A model generated the notes under the pieces. The model saw only the letters and a program-made list of their open reading frames with translations. It did no database searches and was not told where the DNA came from. A program made the position numbers and the translations under genes. A stretch of DNA of 64,000 nucleotides from Schauerella fraxinea (lineage in GTDB: Bacteria; Pseudomonadota; Gammaproteobacteria; Burkholderiales; Burkholderiaceae_B): assembly GCA_030849945.1 (NCBI GenBank), contig JAVDKK010000006.1:124001-188000 (forward strand), read 5' to 3'. Positions 1-9,377 of this stretch are shown here, piece by piece. How positions within the stretch are numbered: the stretch's first letter is position 1; each line of letters starts with the position of its first letter.

Positions 1-159
1 GTGGCGGCCTTGACTGCTGTAAGCGAGCATGGGAAGCCCTATGGGATGCGATGAGTGAGCTGACGACGATGCAAGATCCGTACCGTACCGTTGCGTTGCA
101 TGGCTCACCGTCACCGCCCACCGCCCCCAGCTCACTGCTCACTGCTCACCACTCACCGA

Positions 160-186
160 CTGCTGCTGCTGCTGCTGCTGCTGCTG
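160..186. repeat. (CTG)9 trinucleotide tract
   Basis: Nine uninterrupted CTG units lie just downstream of the stop codon of the leftward MFS gene. Upstream, around 131-160, there are short CTCACTG-like near repeats. The tract is outside any gene I accept. Nothing else is recognisable in positions 1-204. Confidence 0.9.
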
Positions 187-204
187 CCGCTGACCGTACC
201 AACC

Positions 205-1629
205 TCACGCCGTTCGTGGTGCCGCATGCCGCGCGCGGTAGATCAGCGTGGCAAAAGTGAGCGCGCAGATGAGTATGACTTCGGCACCGAGTGCCGCCAG
301 CACAGCGTCTAAGTAGGTATGACCTACCCCGTGCAGGGTTTGCGCGAAGACGGCGCCCAGCAATGCCGGTCCCAGGCCGAACGCGGCTTGCTGCACGGTG
401 GTCAGCATGGAGCTGCCGGCGCCGGCTTGCGCGGGCGGGATGTCGGAGAGGCCGATGCGAAAGAAGCTGCTGACGATGAACGACTGCGCCACGCCCATCA
501 GGATCGAGGCGGGGATCAGGCTGAGGATGGTGGGGTGCGGCCACACGGTATGCAGCGTGTAGATCAAGACGCCGAGCCCGATCAATTGCACCAGGCAACC
601 CACCAGCAAGGTGCCCGTTTTGCCGAAGCGCGCGACGGCGCGGGGCGTCAATACCGAGCCCACAAAGTAGGCCGTGCCCAATGCGATGAACGCATTGCCC
701 GATTGCAAGGGCGTGAGTCCGGCGCCCGCTTGCAACGCGAGCGCGAGCACGAACATGAATCCGCTCCAGCTCGAAAAGAACAGCATGGCCAGGATCATGC
801 CGAAGCGCGTGCTGGGAAAGCGCAGCAGCGCCGGGGGCAGAAGCGGCGCCCGATTCAGGCGTTCCTGGCGCAGCTCGACGCGCCACAGGAGGACGAGCAG
901 CGGCAGCACGGCGGCGAGCATGGCGAAGCACGGCCATGGCCAATGCAGCGTGGGACCCAAGGCGAGCGGCACCAGCAGGCATACGATGACGGCCGCCAGC
1001 AACACGGTGCCCGGCACGTCGATACGGGCCGCATGGGCGGCACGGGTCTCCGGGATCGCGCCGCGCAGGCAGGCCAGGATGCCGAGTCCGACGGGCAGGT
1101 TGATGAGAAATACCGTGCGCCATCCCAGGCCGGCGATGTCGGCCGACACCATGAACCCGCCCAACACCTGACCGATCACGAACGAGAGCCCGCCGATCGC
1201 GCCATACAAACCGATCGCCTTGGAATGTTCGCGGCCCTGTAGCGCCACATGGATGGTGGCGAGCACCTGCGGCACGATCAGCGCCGCCGCGGCACCCTGC
1301 AACGCCCGCGCGCCCAGCAGCCAATCGGGCGTGGTGGCCAGGCCGCACAAAAGCGACGCCACGGTAAAGAGGGCAACGCCCCAGCCGAAAACGCGTCGGC
1401 GGCCGTAGCGGTCGCCGAGCCGGCCGCCCATGGCCAGGCACACGGCAAACGCGACGCCATACACGGCGATGACCAGTTCGAGTTGCATCGGGCTTGCGCC
1501 CAGCGAGTGCGAAATGGCATCCAGCGCGACGTTGACGATGGAAAAATCCAGCAGCGGCAGAAAGTGGCCAGCCAGCAGCACAGCCAAGCCCGCGCGGCGC
1601 AGGGGCGTGGCGGCTAAAGAGGAAGTCAT
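205..1629 (-). CDS. MFS drug-efflux transporter, DHA2 (EmrB/QacA-like)
   Basis: A 474-residue inner-membrane transporter with about 14 hydrophobic segments, the usual size for DHA2 proton/drug antiporters. The loop after the second helix carries the MFS signature G-RLGDRYGRRR, and an N-terminal LDFSIVNVAL motif is typical of the EmrB/QacA branch. I place the start at the ATG at 1629 (MTSSLAAT). A longer reading from 1695 adds 22 non-hydrophobic residues that would delay the first helix. It is divergent from the XRE/MmyB-type regulator at 1766, so that regulator probably controls it. The exported substrate cannot be read from sequence. Confidence 0.9.
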   Translation of the reverse strand: MTSSLAATPLRRAGLAVLLAGHFLPLLDFSIVNVALDAISHSLGASPMQLELVIAVYGVAFAVCLAMGGRLGDRYGRRRVFGWGVALFTVASLLCGLATTPDWLLGARALQGAAAALIVPQVLATIHVALQGREHSKAIGLYGAIGGLSFVIGQVLGGFMVSADIAGLGWRTVFLINLPVGLGILACLRGAIPETRAAHAARIDVPGTVLLAAVIVCLLVPLALGPTLHWPWPCFAMLAAVLPLLVLLWRVELRQERLNRAPLLPPALLRFPSTRFGMILAMLFFSSWSGFMFVLALALQAGAGLTPLQSGNAFIALGTAYFVGSVLTPRAVARFGKTGTLLVGCLVQLIGLGVLIYTLHTVWPHPTILSLIPASILMGVAQSFIVSSFFRIGLSDIPPAQAGAGSSMLTTVQQAAFGLGPALLGAVFAQTLHGVGHTYLDAVLAALGAEVILICALTFATLIYRARHAAPRTA

Positions 1630-1718
1630 GATGAAACTTAAGCCTTGTAGAACAGGAGGTTGCGTCGTGATGCGGGCTTGAGGCCGCGACGGCATGGGCG
1701 TAGTATCTGCCTTTCGTT

Positions 1719-1750
1719 AACCTGGTACCAGTTCTTGTTTATCCAGGTAT
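1719..1750. promoter_or_regulatory. Candidate operator between MFS exporter and its divergent regulator
   Basis: A perfect 10-bp palindrome CTGGTACCAG lies at 1722-1731. A second inverted copy of the half-site, ATCCAGGTAT, is at 1741-1750. Both lie in the 136-bp divergent gap, immediately before the regulator start, as expected of a local repressor site. The assignment is inferred from position and symmetry only. Confidence 0.5.
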
Positions 1751-1765
1751 AAAAGGTGCCCGTCT

Positions 1766-2719
1766 ATGGCGTTCGATCCTTCTTTGCTGTCCCGGCCGTC
1801 GCAAATGACGCCGCATAATTTTGCGGCGTCTGCACGGCAGTCCACCCGCGCGCAGGATGCCGTCGCCGATGCGGTAGGCGTCGATTCGGACACGAAACGG
1901 TTTCGCGCCGATAACGAATTGGGGCTGTTTCTGCGTCAGCGCCGCGAGAGTCTCGATCCGGTGCTGCTCGGATTCTCGCGTGGCGGCCGCCGGCGCACGC
2001 CTGGGTTGCGCCGCGAAGAAGTCGCGCAGCTCGCCGATGTGGGTGTCACTTGGTACACCTGGTTGGAGCAGGGGCGCGATATTCAGGTGTCGGCCAAGGT
2101 GATGGGCTCCATCGCGACGGCGCTGCACTGCACCGAGGCCGAGACCCGGCATGTGTTTACCCTGGCCGGGTTGGGCGAGCAGGTGCCGGTGCAGGAGCGG
2201 CTGTGCAAGAGCGTGTCGTCGATGTGTCAGACCATTCTCGACACCCTGGATCCCTATCCGGCGATGGTGCAGAACGCACGTTACGACATCATCGGGTTCA
2301 ACCGCGCCTATGCGCGGCTTACCGGCGTCGATCTGCAAACGCTTGCCGTCGAGGACCGCAACTGCATCTATCTCGCGCTGACGCATGCCGGGTGGCAAGC
2401 CTGTCTGATCGATTTCGAGGAATCGCTGTCGCGCATGGTGGCGTCGTTTCGCGCCGCGATGGCCGATCACCGGGACGATCCCGCCTGGCAAGCCCAACTG
2501 CAGCGCTATTTCGATGCGTCCGACGTGTTTCGTACCACCTGGGAGCGTTATGAAGTGCGCGGCATCGAAAACCAGGTGAAACGGTTCAAGCATCCCGAAT
2601 TGGGTGTATTGGCATTCCAGCAAACCAATTTCTGGACGGCACCACGCGGCGGCGACCGCATGATGGTGTACATGCCGGCGGATGATGACACCGCGCAGCG
2701 GCTGCAGGACGATAGATGA
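1766..2719 (+). CDS. XRE-family regulator with MmyB-like ligand-binding domain
   Basis: A 317-residue cytoplasmic DNA-binding protein. An unusually long polar leader (about 50 residues) precedes the helix-turn-helix. The segment RRTPGLRREEVAQLA followed by VGVTWYTWLEQGRD is the hallmark of the XRE/MmyB family, and the rest (about 130-310) is the MmyB-like PAS-related ligand-binding part (HNARYDIIGFN-like, then the conserved FDASDVFRTTWERYEV region). Members usually control a neighbouring oxidoreductase or transporter gene. Here the divergent MFS exporter at 205-1629 is the obvious target. A later internal Met at residue 14 could be the true start, since the first 50 residues are not part of the family core. 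Confidence 0.9.
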   Translation: MAFDPSLLSRPSQMTPHNFAASARQSTRAQDAVADAVGVDSDTKRFRADNELGLFLRQRRESLDPVLLGFSRGGRRRTPGLRREEVAQLADVGVTWYTWLEQGRDIQVSAKVMGSIATALHCTEAETRHVFTLAGLGEQVPVQERLCKSVSSMCQTILDTLDPYPAMVQNARYDIIGFNRAYARLTGVDLQTLAVEDRNCIYLALTHAGWQACLIDFEESLSRMVASFRAAMADHRDDPAWQAQLQRYFDASDVFRTTWERYEVRGIENQVKRFKHPELGVLAFQQTNFWTAPRGGDRMMVYMPADDDTAQRLQDDR

Positions 2720-2785
2720 GGGCGCCAGTCGGCTGGGGGAGGATCCTGTTGCAATCTCCGAGCAAATGTACGGAAACCTTAATCA

Positions 2786-2802
2786 AACGTAAAAAACACG
2801 TT
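2786..2802. promoter_or_regulatory. Inverted repeat AACGT-N7-ACGTT upstream of vgrG
   Basis: The two 5-bp arms flank an A-rich spacer in the 225-bp leader before the VgrG island. The leader holds no gene. It may be part of the island promoter region; function unproven. Confidence 0.25.
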
Positions 2803-2944
2803 CAGTTGTGAAGGCGGTGCCGATTGCCATATGGCTTGCCTAGACTTGCGCCTTCGATTCTCGCCGACTACCCGCCTGTGCCATCGATCGAGGGCGCGAG
2901 GGCGGGTTTGTGTGCGTGGACGCTGTGTTTAGCGAGGGAAAAGC

Positions 2945-5314
2945 ATGGATCGCATCGTTGTTGCCCACACACCGTTGCCGGATGGCGAATTGCTCTTCAA
3001 GAGCATGCACGGCAATGAGGGGTTATCGCAACTTTTCGAATTCGACGTCGAGCTGGTTGGCGAGTCGCATTCGATCGACATGAAAAAGCTGCTGGGCAAG
3101 CCGCTGACTCTGGAGATCACCACCGGCCAGGCAGCCCCGCGTTTCCTGAACGGGCAGATCACCCGCTGCCGGCTCGTGGGCCGCGAGAGCGCCACGTCGC
3201 GTCATTACATCTATCACCTGACGGTTCGGCCATGGCTCTGGTACCTCACGCAAACCTCGGACAGCAAGATCTTCCAGGGCAAATCGGTGCCCGATGTGAT
3301 CAAGGAAGTGCTATCGGGATATAAGTTCGCCTTCAAAACGAAGCTCGCCGGTACCTACCGCAATTGGGAATACTGCGTTCAATATCAGGAAACCGATTTC
3401 GCATTCGTGTCGCGGTTGATGGAGCACGAAGGGATCTATTACTGGTTCGAGCATTCGAAGGGCGAGCACGCGCTGGTCATTACCGACGACGTCACGCAGC
3501 ACGAACCGTTCGCCGGTTACGAGGCGCTGCCTTATTACGGTCCTGACCGCACCAGCGTGCCGCAAGAGCAGTATGTGAACGCGTGGGAAGTGGCCGAACA
3601 GATCACGCCGGGTGGATTTGCCACCGTCGACTACGACTTCAAGAAACCCGGGGCAAGCCTGGATGCCAAGCGCGCCAATCCCGGCGCTTACGACAACAGC
3701 GATCTGGAAGTATTCGAGTGGATGGGCGGCTATACCGACCCGGATCACGGCGAACATTATTCGCGCGTGCGGTTGGAGAGTTTGCAAAGCCGGCAGGAGC
3801 AGGTGGTGGGTGCGACCAACGCGCGAGGCATTGCGCCGGGCTATCTCGTCACGCTGCGCAATCACCCGCGCGCAGCCGAAAACCGGGAGTATCTGATCGC
3901 CAGTGCGAACTACCGCATCCGCGAGGCCGGTTATTCGAGCAGCGCGGGCGGGGCCAGCTCGTTCGACATCGATTTTGTGGTGGTGCCCTCGAGCATTCCC
4001 TTCCGCGCATCGCGTTTGACGCCGCAGCCCTACACGCATGGTCCGCAAACGGCACGGGTGGTGGGGCCGCAAGGGCAGCAGATCTGGACCGATCAATACG
4101 GTCGGGTCAAGGTGCAGTTTCACTGGGATCGCTACGGCGAACGTAATCAAAACAGCTCGAGTTGGGTGCGCGTGTCGAGCCCCTGGGCGGGCAGCGGATT
4201 CGGCGGCATTCAATTGCCGCGCGTGGGCGATGAGGTGATCATCGACTTCATCGGCGGTCATCCTGACCGGCCGATCGTGGTGGGTCGCGTGTACAACGCC
4301 GGCAATATGCCGCCGTGGGAGTTGCCCGGCAGTGCAACGCAGAGCGGGTTTCTCAGCCGGTCGCAAGATGGCACGCCCGGCACGGCCAACGCGTTCATGT
4401 TCGAGGATAAGCCTGGCGTCGAAGAAATCTGGCTGCACGCCGAACGCAATCTGCGCACGGAGGTGGAAGCCGACGAGCTGCATCAGGTGGATGGCAACCG
4501 GCAAACCAATATCATCGGCAACGACTTCGGTGTGGTCACCGGCAATCGCAGCCATACCGTCACGGGATTCAACAATCTCACCGTGACCGGCACCCAGAAT
4601 GTGGACGTGACCGACAAAGAAACGCTGGCGATGCACAACGGCCGCGACATGACGGTCGAGAACGGGCTGGTTGAAACCGTGGTCAGCGGCGGCAAGACGC
4701 TGCACGTGCAAGGTGGTTTAACCAAAACCACGCTGGACGAAAACGCCGAGACCGTGATCAATGGTTATCACAATCTCACGGTAAACAAGAGCAACTCGAC
4801 GCACACGATCACCGACGGCAACGCGGCCTTTGTGGTTCAGAGCGGTGTGTTTACCGAGATCGTCCAGGCCGGCAAGATCGTGACGGTGCACGAGGGCGGT
4901 TATCGCGAAACGACCGAAAGCGGCGACCGGGTGGTCGACGTGAACGGCGGCAACTACTCCTCTAAAGTGTCCAATCTGTATTCGCTGGATGCCGTGGACG
5001 GTATCTCGATGACGTCGGCCACGAAATTCGAAGCGATTGCGCCCTCGGGTCTTGTGGCTAACCAGACAACAAAAATCTATACGCCGTGGAAGGCCGATAT
5101 GGGGCTGTTTCGATACAACGCCCATGCAACAAAGATCGATAATCTTGGGCTCGGGCTCGCGATAACGGGCGCTAAAACCGATGTGAGCGTTGCGAAGCTG
5201 GATTGGTTTGGCTGGAAAAATCAGATCCAGGGACTGAGGACGGAGATTTCCAGTCCGTACATTGCGATCGGCACCATGCTGGCGGATTTCCGCGCCTTCA
5301 AGGTGATTTTCTGA
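2945..5314 (+). CDS. vgrG: Type VI secretion system tip protein VgrG
   Basis: A 789-residue spike protein that trimerises at the tip of the type VI secretion tube and carries effectors out of the cell. Residues 1 to about 340 are the gp27-like base (DRIVVAHTPLPDGELLF start, then YCVQYQETDFAFVSRLMEHEGIYY-type core). About 375-450 is the gp5 OB fold, with QIWTDQYGRVKVQFHWD, SSWVRVSSPWAGSGFGG and the GHPDRPIVVGRVYN motif. After about residue 510 come T/V/N-rich repeats (NRQTNI, NRSHTVTG, NNLTVTG) of the beta-helical needle. The last 110 residues are a non-repetitive tail, a possible adaptor- or effector-binding surface. It opens an island that also encodes the DUF2169 adaptor, PAAR-like tip and cargo. 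Confidence 0.97.
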   Translation: MDRIVVAHTPLPDGELLFKSMHGNEGLSQLFEFDVELVGESHSIDMKKLLGKPLTLEITTGQAAPRFLNGQITRCRLVGRESATSRHYIYHLTVRPWLWYLTQTSDSKIFQGKSVPDVIKEVLSGYKFAFKTKLAGTYRNWEYCVQYQETDFAFVSRLMEHEGIYYWFEHSKGEHALVITDDVTQHEPFAGYEALPYYGPDRTSVPQEQYVNAWEVAEQITPGGFATVDYDFKKPGASLDAKRANPGAYDNSDLEVFEWMGGYTDPDHGEHYSRVRLESLQSRQEQVVGATNARGIAPGYLVTLRNHPRAAENREYLIASANYRIREAGYSSSAGGASSFDIDFVVVPSSIPFRASRLTPQPYTHGPQTARVVGPQGQQIWTDQYGRVKVQFHWDRYGERNQNSSSWVRVSSPWAGSGFGGIQLPRVGDEVIIDFIGGHPDRPIVVGRVYNAGNMPPWELPGSATQSGFLSRSQDGTPGTANAFMFEDKPGVEEIWLHAERNLRTEVEADELHQVDGNRQTNIIGNDFGVVTGNRSHTVTGFNNLTVTGTQNVDVTDKETLAMHNGRDMTVENGLVETVVSGGKTLHVQGGLTKTTLDENAETVINGYHNLTVNKSNSTHTITDGNAAFVVQSGVFTEIVQAGKIVTVHEGGYRETTESGDRVVDVNGGNYSSKVSNLYSLDAVDGISMTSATKFEAIAPSGLVANQTTKIYTPWKADMGLFRYNAHATKIDNLGLGLAITGAKTDVSVAKLDWFGWKNQIQGLRTEISSPYIAIGTMLADFRAFKVIF

Positions 5315-5325
5315 GGAGGCGGTCG

Positions 5326-5700
5326 GTGACTGCAGTTGAAATCATTATCACGGTCGTGGGCGGGATATTGCTCTCGTTCATGGTGCTCATCATGTTCATG
5401 GCGATCCGCACGTCGTACAAGGATTCCAGTGCAGCCAAAACACTGCTGAAAGACGGCATTTCAGCCCCGGCGCTTGTGCGCTCCTCTTCCCAAACGGGTT
5501 CGTGGTTGAACAATAATCCGCAGATCGCGATGGTGCTTGAGGTGACGCGTCCCGATGGCACCACCTTCGATGTGTCGCAGACGATTCATGCGCCGGTACT
5601 CGAGGCCTCGCGTTTCCAGGCCGGCAAGATCGTGCGCGTGAAGTACAAGCCCGACGATGAAAAGCACGTGGCGGTGGAAGGGATGTACCTCCTCAAATGA
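5326..5700 (+). CDS. Small single-pass membrane protein in T6SS island, DUF3592-like
   Basis: A 124-residue protein starting at a GTG at 5326, just after GAGGAGG at 5313-5319. A longer reading from 5203 would run inside vgrG and lacks this ribosome site. Residues 5-25 form one transmembrane helix. The C-terminal 90 residues (SAPALVRSSSQTGSWLNNNPQ, then VTRPDGTTFDVSQT and KIVRVKYKPDDEKHVAVEG) resemble small beta-rich domains of the DUF3592 kind. It starts 11 bp after vgrG and overlaps the next gene by ATGA, so it is translated with the island. Its job in secretion is unknown. Confidence 0.8.
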   Translation: MTAVEIIITVVGGILLSFMVLIMFMAIRTSYKDSSAAKTLLKDGISAPALVRSSSQTGSWLNNNPQIAMVLEVTRPDGTTFDVSQTIHAPVLEASRFQAGKIVRVKYKPDDEKHVAVEGMYLLK

Positions 5701-8309
5701 AGCTCATCAAGCCGTTCCGGTTGAGTGTGCTCAATCGTCCGTTTCGCTGGCAGCGGCGCAACCGCCTCGGGCTCGCCTTCTTGGCGATGACCGATATGAG
5801 TGACACCCCGCGCTTGTATCCGGAGACGGAACTGTGGGAGATCGTGGGCCGGGAGTTGGGCGGCGTCGTCGACATGGGCATGCCCAAGCCGTGTGCGGAG
5901 TTCCTGGTGTCGGGCAACGCCTATACCGCGCACCAGAACGACAAAACGGCTTGTGCGGTGAAGATACGTGTGGATAAGCTGGAAAAGCACTTGTTGGTGT
6001 TTGGCGAGCGCTACGTATCGGACAACCGCGTTCAAGGGCCGGCGCCCTTCGAAGCCATGCCGGTCGACTGGCGCACGGCTTATGGCGGCCCAACGTTCGC
6101 CGCCAATCCGCTGGGGCGCGGCCACGACCTGGAAACGGTGGACGGCATTGCCGTGCGGCGCCTGCCGAACGTCGAGTCGCCAGCCCATCGGCACAAGCCC
6201 GGCGCGCCGTCGATGCCGGCGAGCTTCGGGCCGGTGGACATCACGTGGCCGCAGCGTTTTTCGCGCGTGGGGCAGTACGACCAGAATTGGTTGCAGACCG
6301 ACTATCCAGGATTCTCGGATTCGTTCGATTGGCGCTTTTTCAATATGGCGAGCGACGATCAGCAGTGGCCGGCCGGGCGCGCGTTTCCACCGCGCGCGTC
6401 GTACGAGATCTGGAATATGCATCCCGAAAAAGCATCGCTGACCGGTCGGCTGCCGGATTGGCGTGTGCGCTGTTTCATCGATCGTCAGGTGCGCGACGAG
6501 GTGGTGACCGAACCGGTGGATCTGGCGCTCTCGACGGCATGGTTCATTCCGCATCTGGAGCGGGTGATCATGGTGTATCACGCCGCGATCGATATACAGG
6601 AAGACGACGCGGCCGACGTGTTGCGGCTGATGCCCACGATCGAAACCGCCGCCGCGCCGCGATCTGACGCGCACTATCTCGAGGTGATGCGTCAGCGGGG
6701 CGATCCTGCCACCGGGGCCTATTACGCCTTTCGCGAAGCCGACCTGTTGCCCGCCGAGGCGATCGGGCCTTGGCTCGACACGGAGCCCACACAAGCGGAT
6801 TCGCCGATGATGCGCCGTCAGCAGGCGCGTCGCGAGCGCATGCTGGCCGAAGCCGATGCGCGCATGGTCGCGATGGGATTGGATCCGCACCCGGCGACGG
6901 ATTTCGATCATATCGATCTCCCGACGAAGGCGCCCAAACTTTCCGAGCTGCCCGAATTGCGTGACCAGATGCAGAAGGCCGAGCGCGCTTTACGCGCCGC
7001 CGGCGAAGCGGCCAAACAGGCGGGCGCACGCGATTTGGCGGCTTTGCCCGAATCCACGCGCCGACTTGTTTCCGATGGGGGCAGCAAGGTCACGGGGCCA
7101 CCGGCTGAATTGAAGTCGCTGGGCGAGCCCGATCCCGATCTGATGGGGTTGCCCGAGGGCAATCCCGTGCGTGCCTCCTACGAGGCGGAACGCGCGCATC
7201 CCGACTTTGCTGCGCGGCAGGCGGAACACGAGGCGCGGTTGCGCAAGGGGTATTTGTACACCGCGCAGTTTCAGGATGGCGCGCCCCGATTGGTGGCGGC
7301 GCCGGCGGTCGCCATGCGGGAAAAGGTCAAGCGCCTGTATGCGGCATCGCGCGCGTTCGTCAACGAAGACCTTACCGGGGCGGATCTCGCTGGTCTGGAT
7401 CTTCGAGGCGCAGATTTCACGGGGGCGATGCTGGAGAACGCCAATCTTTCGGATGCGTTGCTCGACGGGTCGAACCTGACCGAGGCCGTGCTGACGCGTG
7501 CGCAGTTGCATCGTACGTCGCTGGTCGATGTGGTGCTGGTGCGCGCCAGCCTCGCCTTGGCGCAGGCCGAGGATGCCAACTTCAGCGGTGCCAACTTCTC
7601 GCACGCTCAGTGCATGGCGCTGAACGCGCAGCGCTGCAATTTCACCGGGAGCGTGTTCGAACAGACGTTCCTGAAGGATGTGTCGATCGCGGACTGTGTT
7701 TTTGACGAGGCGCGTTTCGACAGCATCGCCTTCACGGATCTGACGATCAAAGGCACGCGTTGGCAATCGGCGCAGCTCTCCAAAATCATGTTCTATCGTT
7801 GCACCCTGGACGCCTGCCGTTTCGATCGTGCCGTCATCGACGGCATGGCGTTGGTCGATGTGGTGTGCAACGGGGGAGTGCGCTTCACCGAAACCCAGGC
7901 GACGTCGTTGAGCGTGAGTGGCGAGAGCACGTTGATCGCCGCCGATTTCACCGCTGCACACCTTGCGCAATGCAACTTTCGCGGCATGCCGATGACGTCC
8001 TCCACGTGGGACCGGGCCACTCTCGATAAGTGCGACCTGTCGTCCGCGAATCTGGCCGCGGCGTCGCTCAGGGCCATCATCGCGACCGACTGCCTTTTCG
8101 TGCGCACCGACTTTACCGGCGCCGCATTGGATCGCGCCGATCTGACCAGCGCGATCATGTCCAAGGCCTGCCTGGTGGGAACGGATCTTCGGTCGGCCAA
8201 TCTGTTTCGCGCCGATGTGTCGTTGGCGCAGATCGACGATACGACGCGGCTGGACGGTGCATTCAACAAGCGCGTAAAGGTGCATCCCTTACGTGAGGTG
8301 CAGCCATGA
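5697..8309 (+). CDS. DUF2169 adaptor fused to pentapeptide repeats
   Basis: An 870-residue fusion. About 1-320 is DUF2169 (LYPETELWEIVGRE, MPVDWRTAYGGP, NPLGRGHDL and WPQRFSRVGQYDQNWLQTDYPGF are characteristic). About 380-560 is a charged, helical linker. About 560-860 is a pentapeptide-repeat solenoid with dozens of A(D/N)LXX units such as ADLAGLDLRGADFTGAMLENANLS. In known T6SS loci a DUF2169 protein is needed to stabilise and load a DUF4150 PAAR-like effector onto VgrG (Agrobacterium work). The same gene order here supports that role. The gene overlaps the preceding one by ATGA and the following one by four bases. The pentapeptide half may be a scaffold for cargo; that is inference. Confidence 0.92.
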   Translation: MKLIKPFRLSVLNRPFRWQRRNRLGLAFLAMTDMSDTPRLYPETELWEIVGRELGGVVDMGMPKPCAEFLVSGNAYTAHQNDKTACAVKIRVDKLEKHLLVFGERYVSDNRVQGPAPFEAMPVDWRTAYGGPTFAANPLGRGHDLETVDGIAVRRLPNVESPAHRHKPGAPSMPASFGPVDITWPQRFSRVGQYDQNWLQTDYPGFSDSFDWRFFNMASDDQQWPAGRAFPPRASYEIWNMHPEKASLTGRLPDWRVRCFIDRQVRDEVVTEPVDLALSTAWFIPHLERVIMVYHAAIDIQEDDAADVLRLMPTIETAAAPRSDAHYLEVMRQRGDPATGAYYAFREADLLPAEAIGPWLDTEPTQADSPMMRRQQARRERMLAEADARMVAMGLDPHPATDFDHIDLPTKAPKLSELPELRDQMQKAERALRAAGEAAKQAGARDLAALPESTRRLVSDGGSKVTGPPAELKSLGEPDPDLMGLPEGNPVRASYEAERAHPDFAARQAEHEARLRKGYLYTAQFQDGAPRLVAAPAVAMREKVKRLYAASRAFVNEDLTGADLAGLDLRGADFTGAMLENANLSDALLDGSNLTEAVLTRAQLHRTSLVDVVLVRASLALAQAEDANFSGANFSHAQCMALNAQRCNFTGSVFEQTFLKDVSIADCVFDEARFDSIAFTDLTIKGTRWQSAQLSKIMFYRCTLDACRFDRAVIDGMALVDVVCNGGVRFTETQATSLSVSGESTLIAADFTAAHLAQCNFRGMPMTSSTWDRATLDKCDLSSANLAAASLRAIIATDCLFVRTDFTGAALDRADLTSAIMSKACLVGTDLRSANLFRADVSLAQIDDTTRLDGAFNKRVKVHPLREVQP

Positions 8310-9361
8310 CGCCCGCGAAACTGCTGGCGATGGTGCTGGACGGCGAGCTGATCGCCGATGCGGATCTGCGGCAGGCCGATCTGCGCGGGGCCGATCTTGC
8401 CGGCGCGATCTTCGAGCGCGTCGATCTGCGTGGCGCCGACCTGTCTGGATGCAATCTGCATACCAGCGCCCTCATGCATTGCAAACTCGATGGCGCGATA
8501 TTGCGAGGTGCGACGCTGGACAGCACCGCCTTTCACGCGTGCGCCGTTCAAAACGCCACTTTCGAAGGTGCGCGTTTCTATCGAAGTACCTTTCACGACT
8601 GCACGTTGACGGCTGCGGCAATCACGCAGGCCACCCTTGAAGAAACGGTGTTTCACAAAACTGATCTCACGCACACCGATTGGTCGCACACCACGTTGGA
8701 AAAGGCGGTATTTGCGTTGAGCGATGTGAGCGGCGCACGGTTTGACATGGCGCGGCTCGATTCGATCGTGATGCAGGGCATGGATCTGCGCACGCTGGCG
8801 TTCACACCCGCCTTTTGCCAGCGCGTGATTTTCACGCAAAGCAATCTTGCGGGCATGGATCTCTCTAACCGCGATTGGTCACTGTGCCAGTTCAGCGAGG
8901 CCGATCTCACCGGTTGCCGCTTTCAAGGCGCGACGCTCACGCAATGCGGGTTCAAGGGAGCGATCTTGGTGGATGTGGACTTTACCGGCGCCGATGCACG
9001 CATGGCGCTGTTTCCGGAAGCCGATTTGCGGGGCGCGCGTTTTGTGGGGGCGCATCTGGATAGCGCCTTGTGGGTCAATGCCCAGCTGGATGGTGTGGAC
9101 TTCTCGCGCGCGCGCTTGCCGCAGGCTGTGTTTCATCGCGCGCGTGCGGCGAATGCCACGTTTGCGCAGTGCGATCTGACCTACGCGGATTTTTCTTACG
9201 CGGATTTATCGGGCGCACGTTTTACCGGCGCCCATTTTGTGCGCACCAAGTTTCACCGGGCGCTAGGCGATCCTGCCGCCTGGCGTGGATCGCCTGGGGT
9301 GATCGACCGCGACGAAGAAGCCTACGAGGCCGAGCTGTTCTCGGCTCGCGCCGACCGATAA
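8306..9361 (+). CDS. Pentapeptide-repeat protein of the T6SS island
   Basis: A 351-residue protein made almost wholly of pentapeptide units (for example ADLRQADLRGADLAGAIFE near the N-terminus and SYADLSGARFTGAHF near the C-terminus). It is predicted to be one long right-handed quadrilateral beta-helix. It has no signal peptide or transmembrane segment. It begins at an ATG overlapping the stop of the DUF2169 fusion, whose C-terminal half has the same repeat type, so the two may have arisen by duplication and may pack together. It ends 16 bp before the PAAR-like gene, with a good GAGGAGCAGG ribosome site between. Its molecular role is not established. Confidence 0.93.
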   Translation: MTPAKLLAMVLDGELIADADLRQADLRGADLAGAIFERVDLRGADLSGCNLHTSALMHCKLDGAILRGATLDSTAFHACAVQNATFEGARFYRSTFHDCTLTAAAITQATLEETVFHKTDLTHTDWSHTTLEKAVFALSDVSGARFDMARLDSIVMQGMDLRTLAFTPAFCQRVIFTQSNLAGMDLSNRDWSLCQFSEADLTGCRFQGATLTQCGFKGAILVDVDFTGADARMALFPEADLRGARFVGAHLDSALWVNAQLDGVDFSRARLPQAVFHRARAANATFAQCDLTYADFSYADLSGARFTGAHFVRTKFHRALGDPAAWRGSPGVIDRDEEAYEAELFSARADR

Positions 9362-9377
9362 CGAGGAGCAGGACGAG

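Noticed and set aside
51..312. Two small frames with poly-Ala and poly-Leu runs
   Set aside because: The runs come from the (CTG)9 tract; they overlap the MFS gene end and have no ribosome site or homology cue.
2831..2855. Possible sigma-54 promoter (TGGC...TTGC) before vgrG
   Set aside because: GG and GC are 13 bases apart instead of 10, so the spacing does not fit.
3311..4711. 466-codon minus-strand frame
   Set aside because: Antisense shadow of vgrG.
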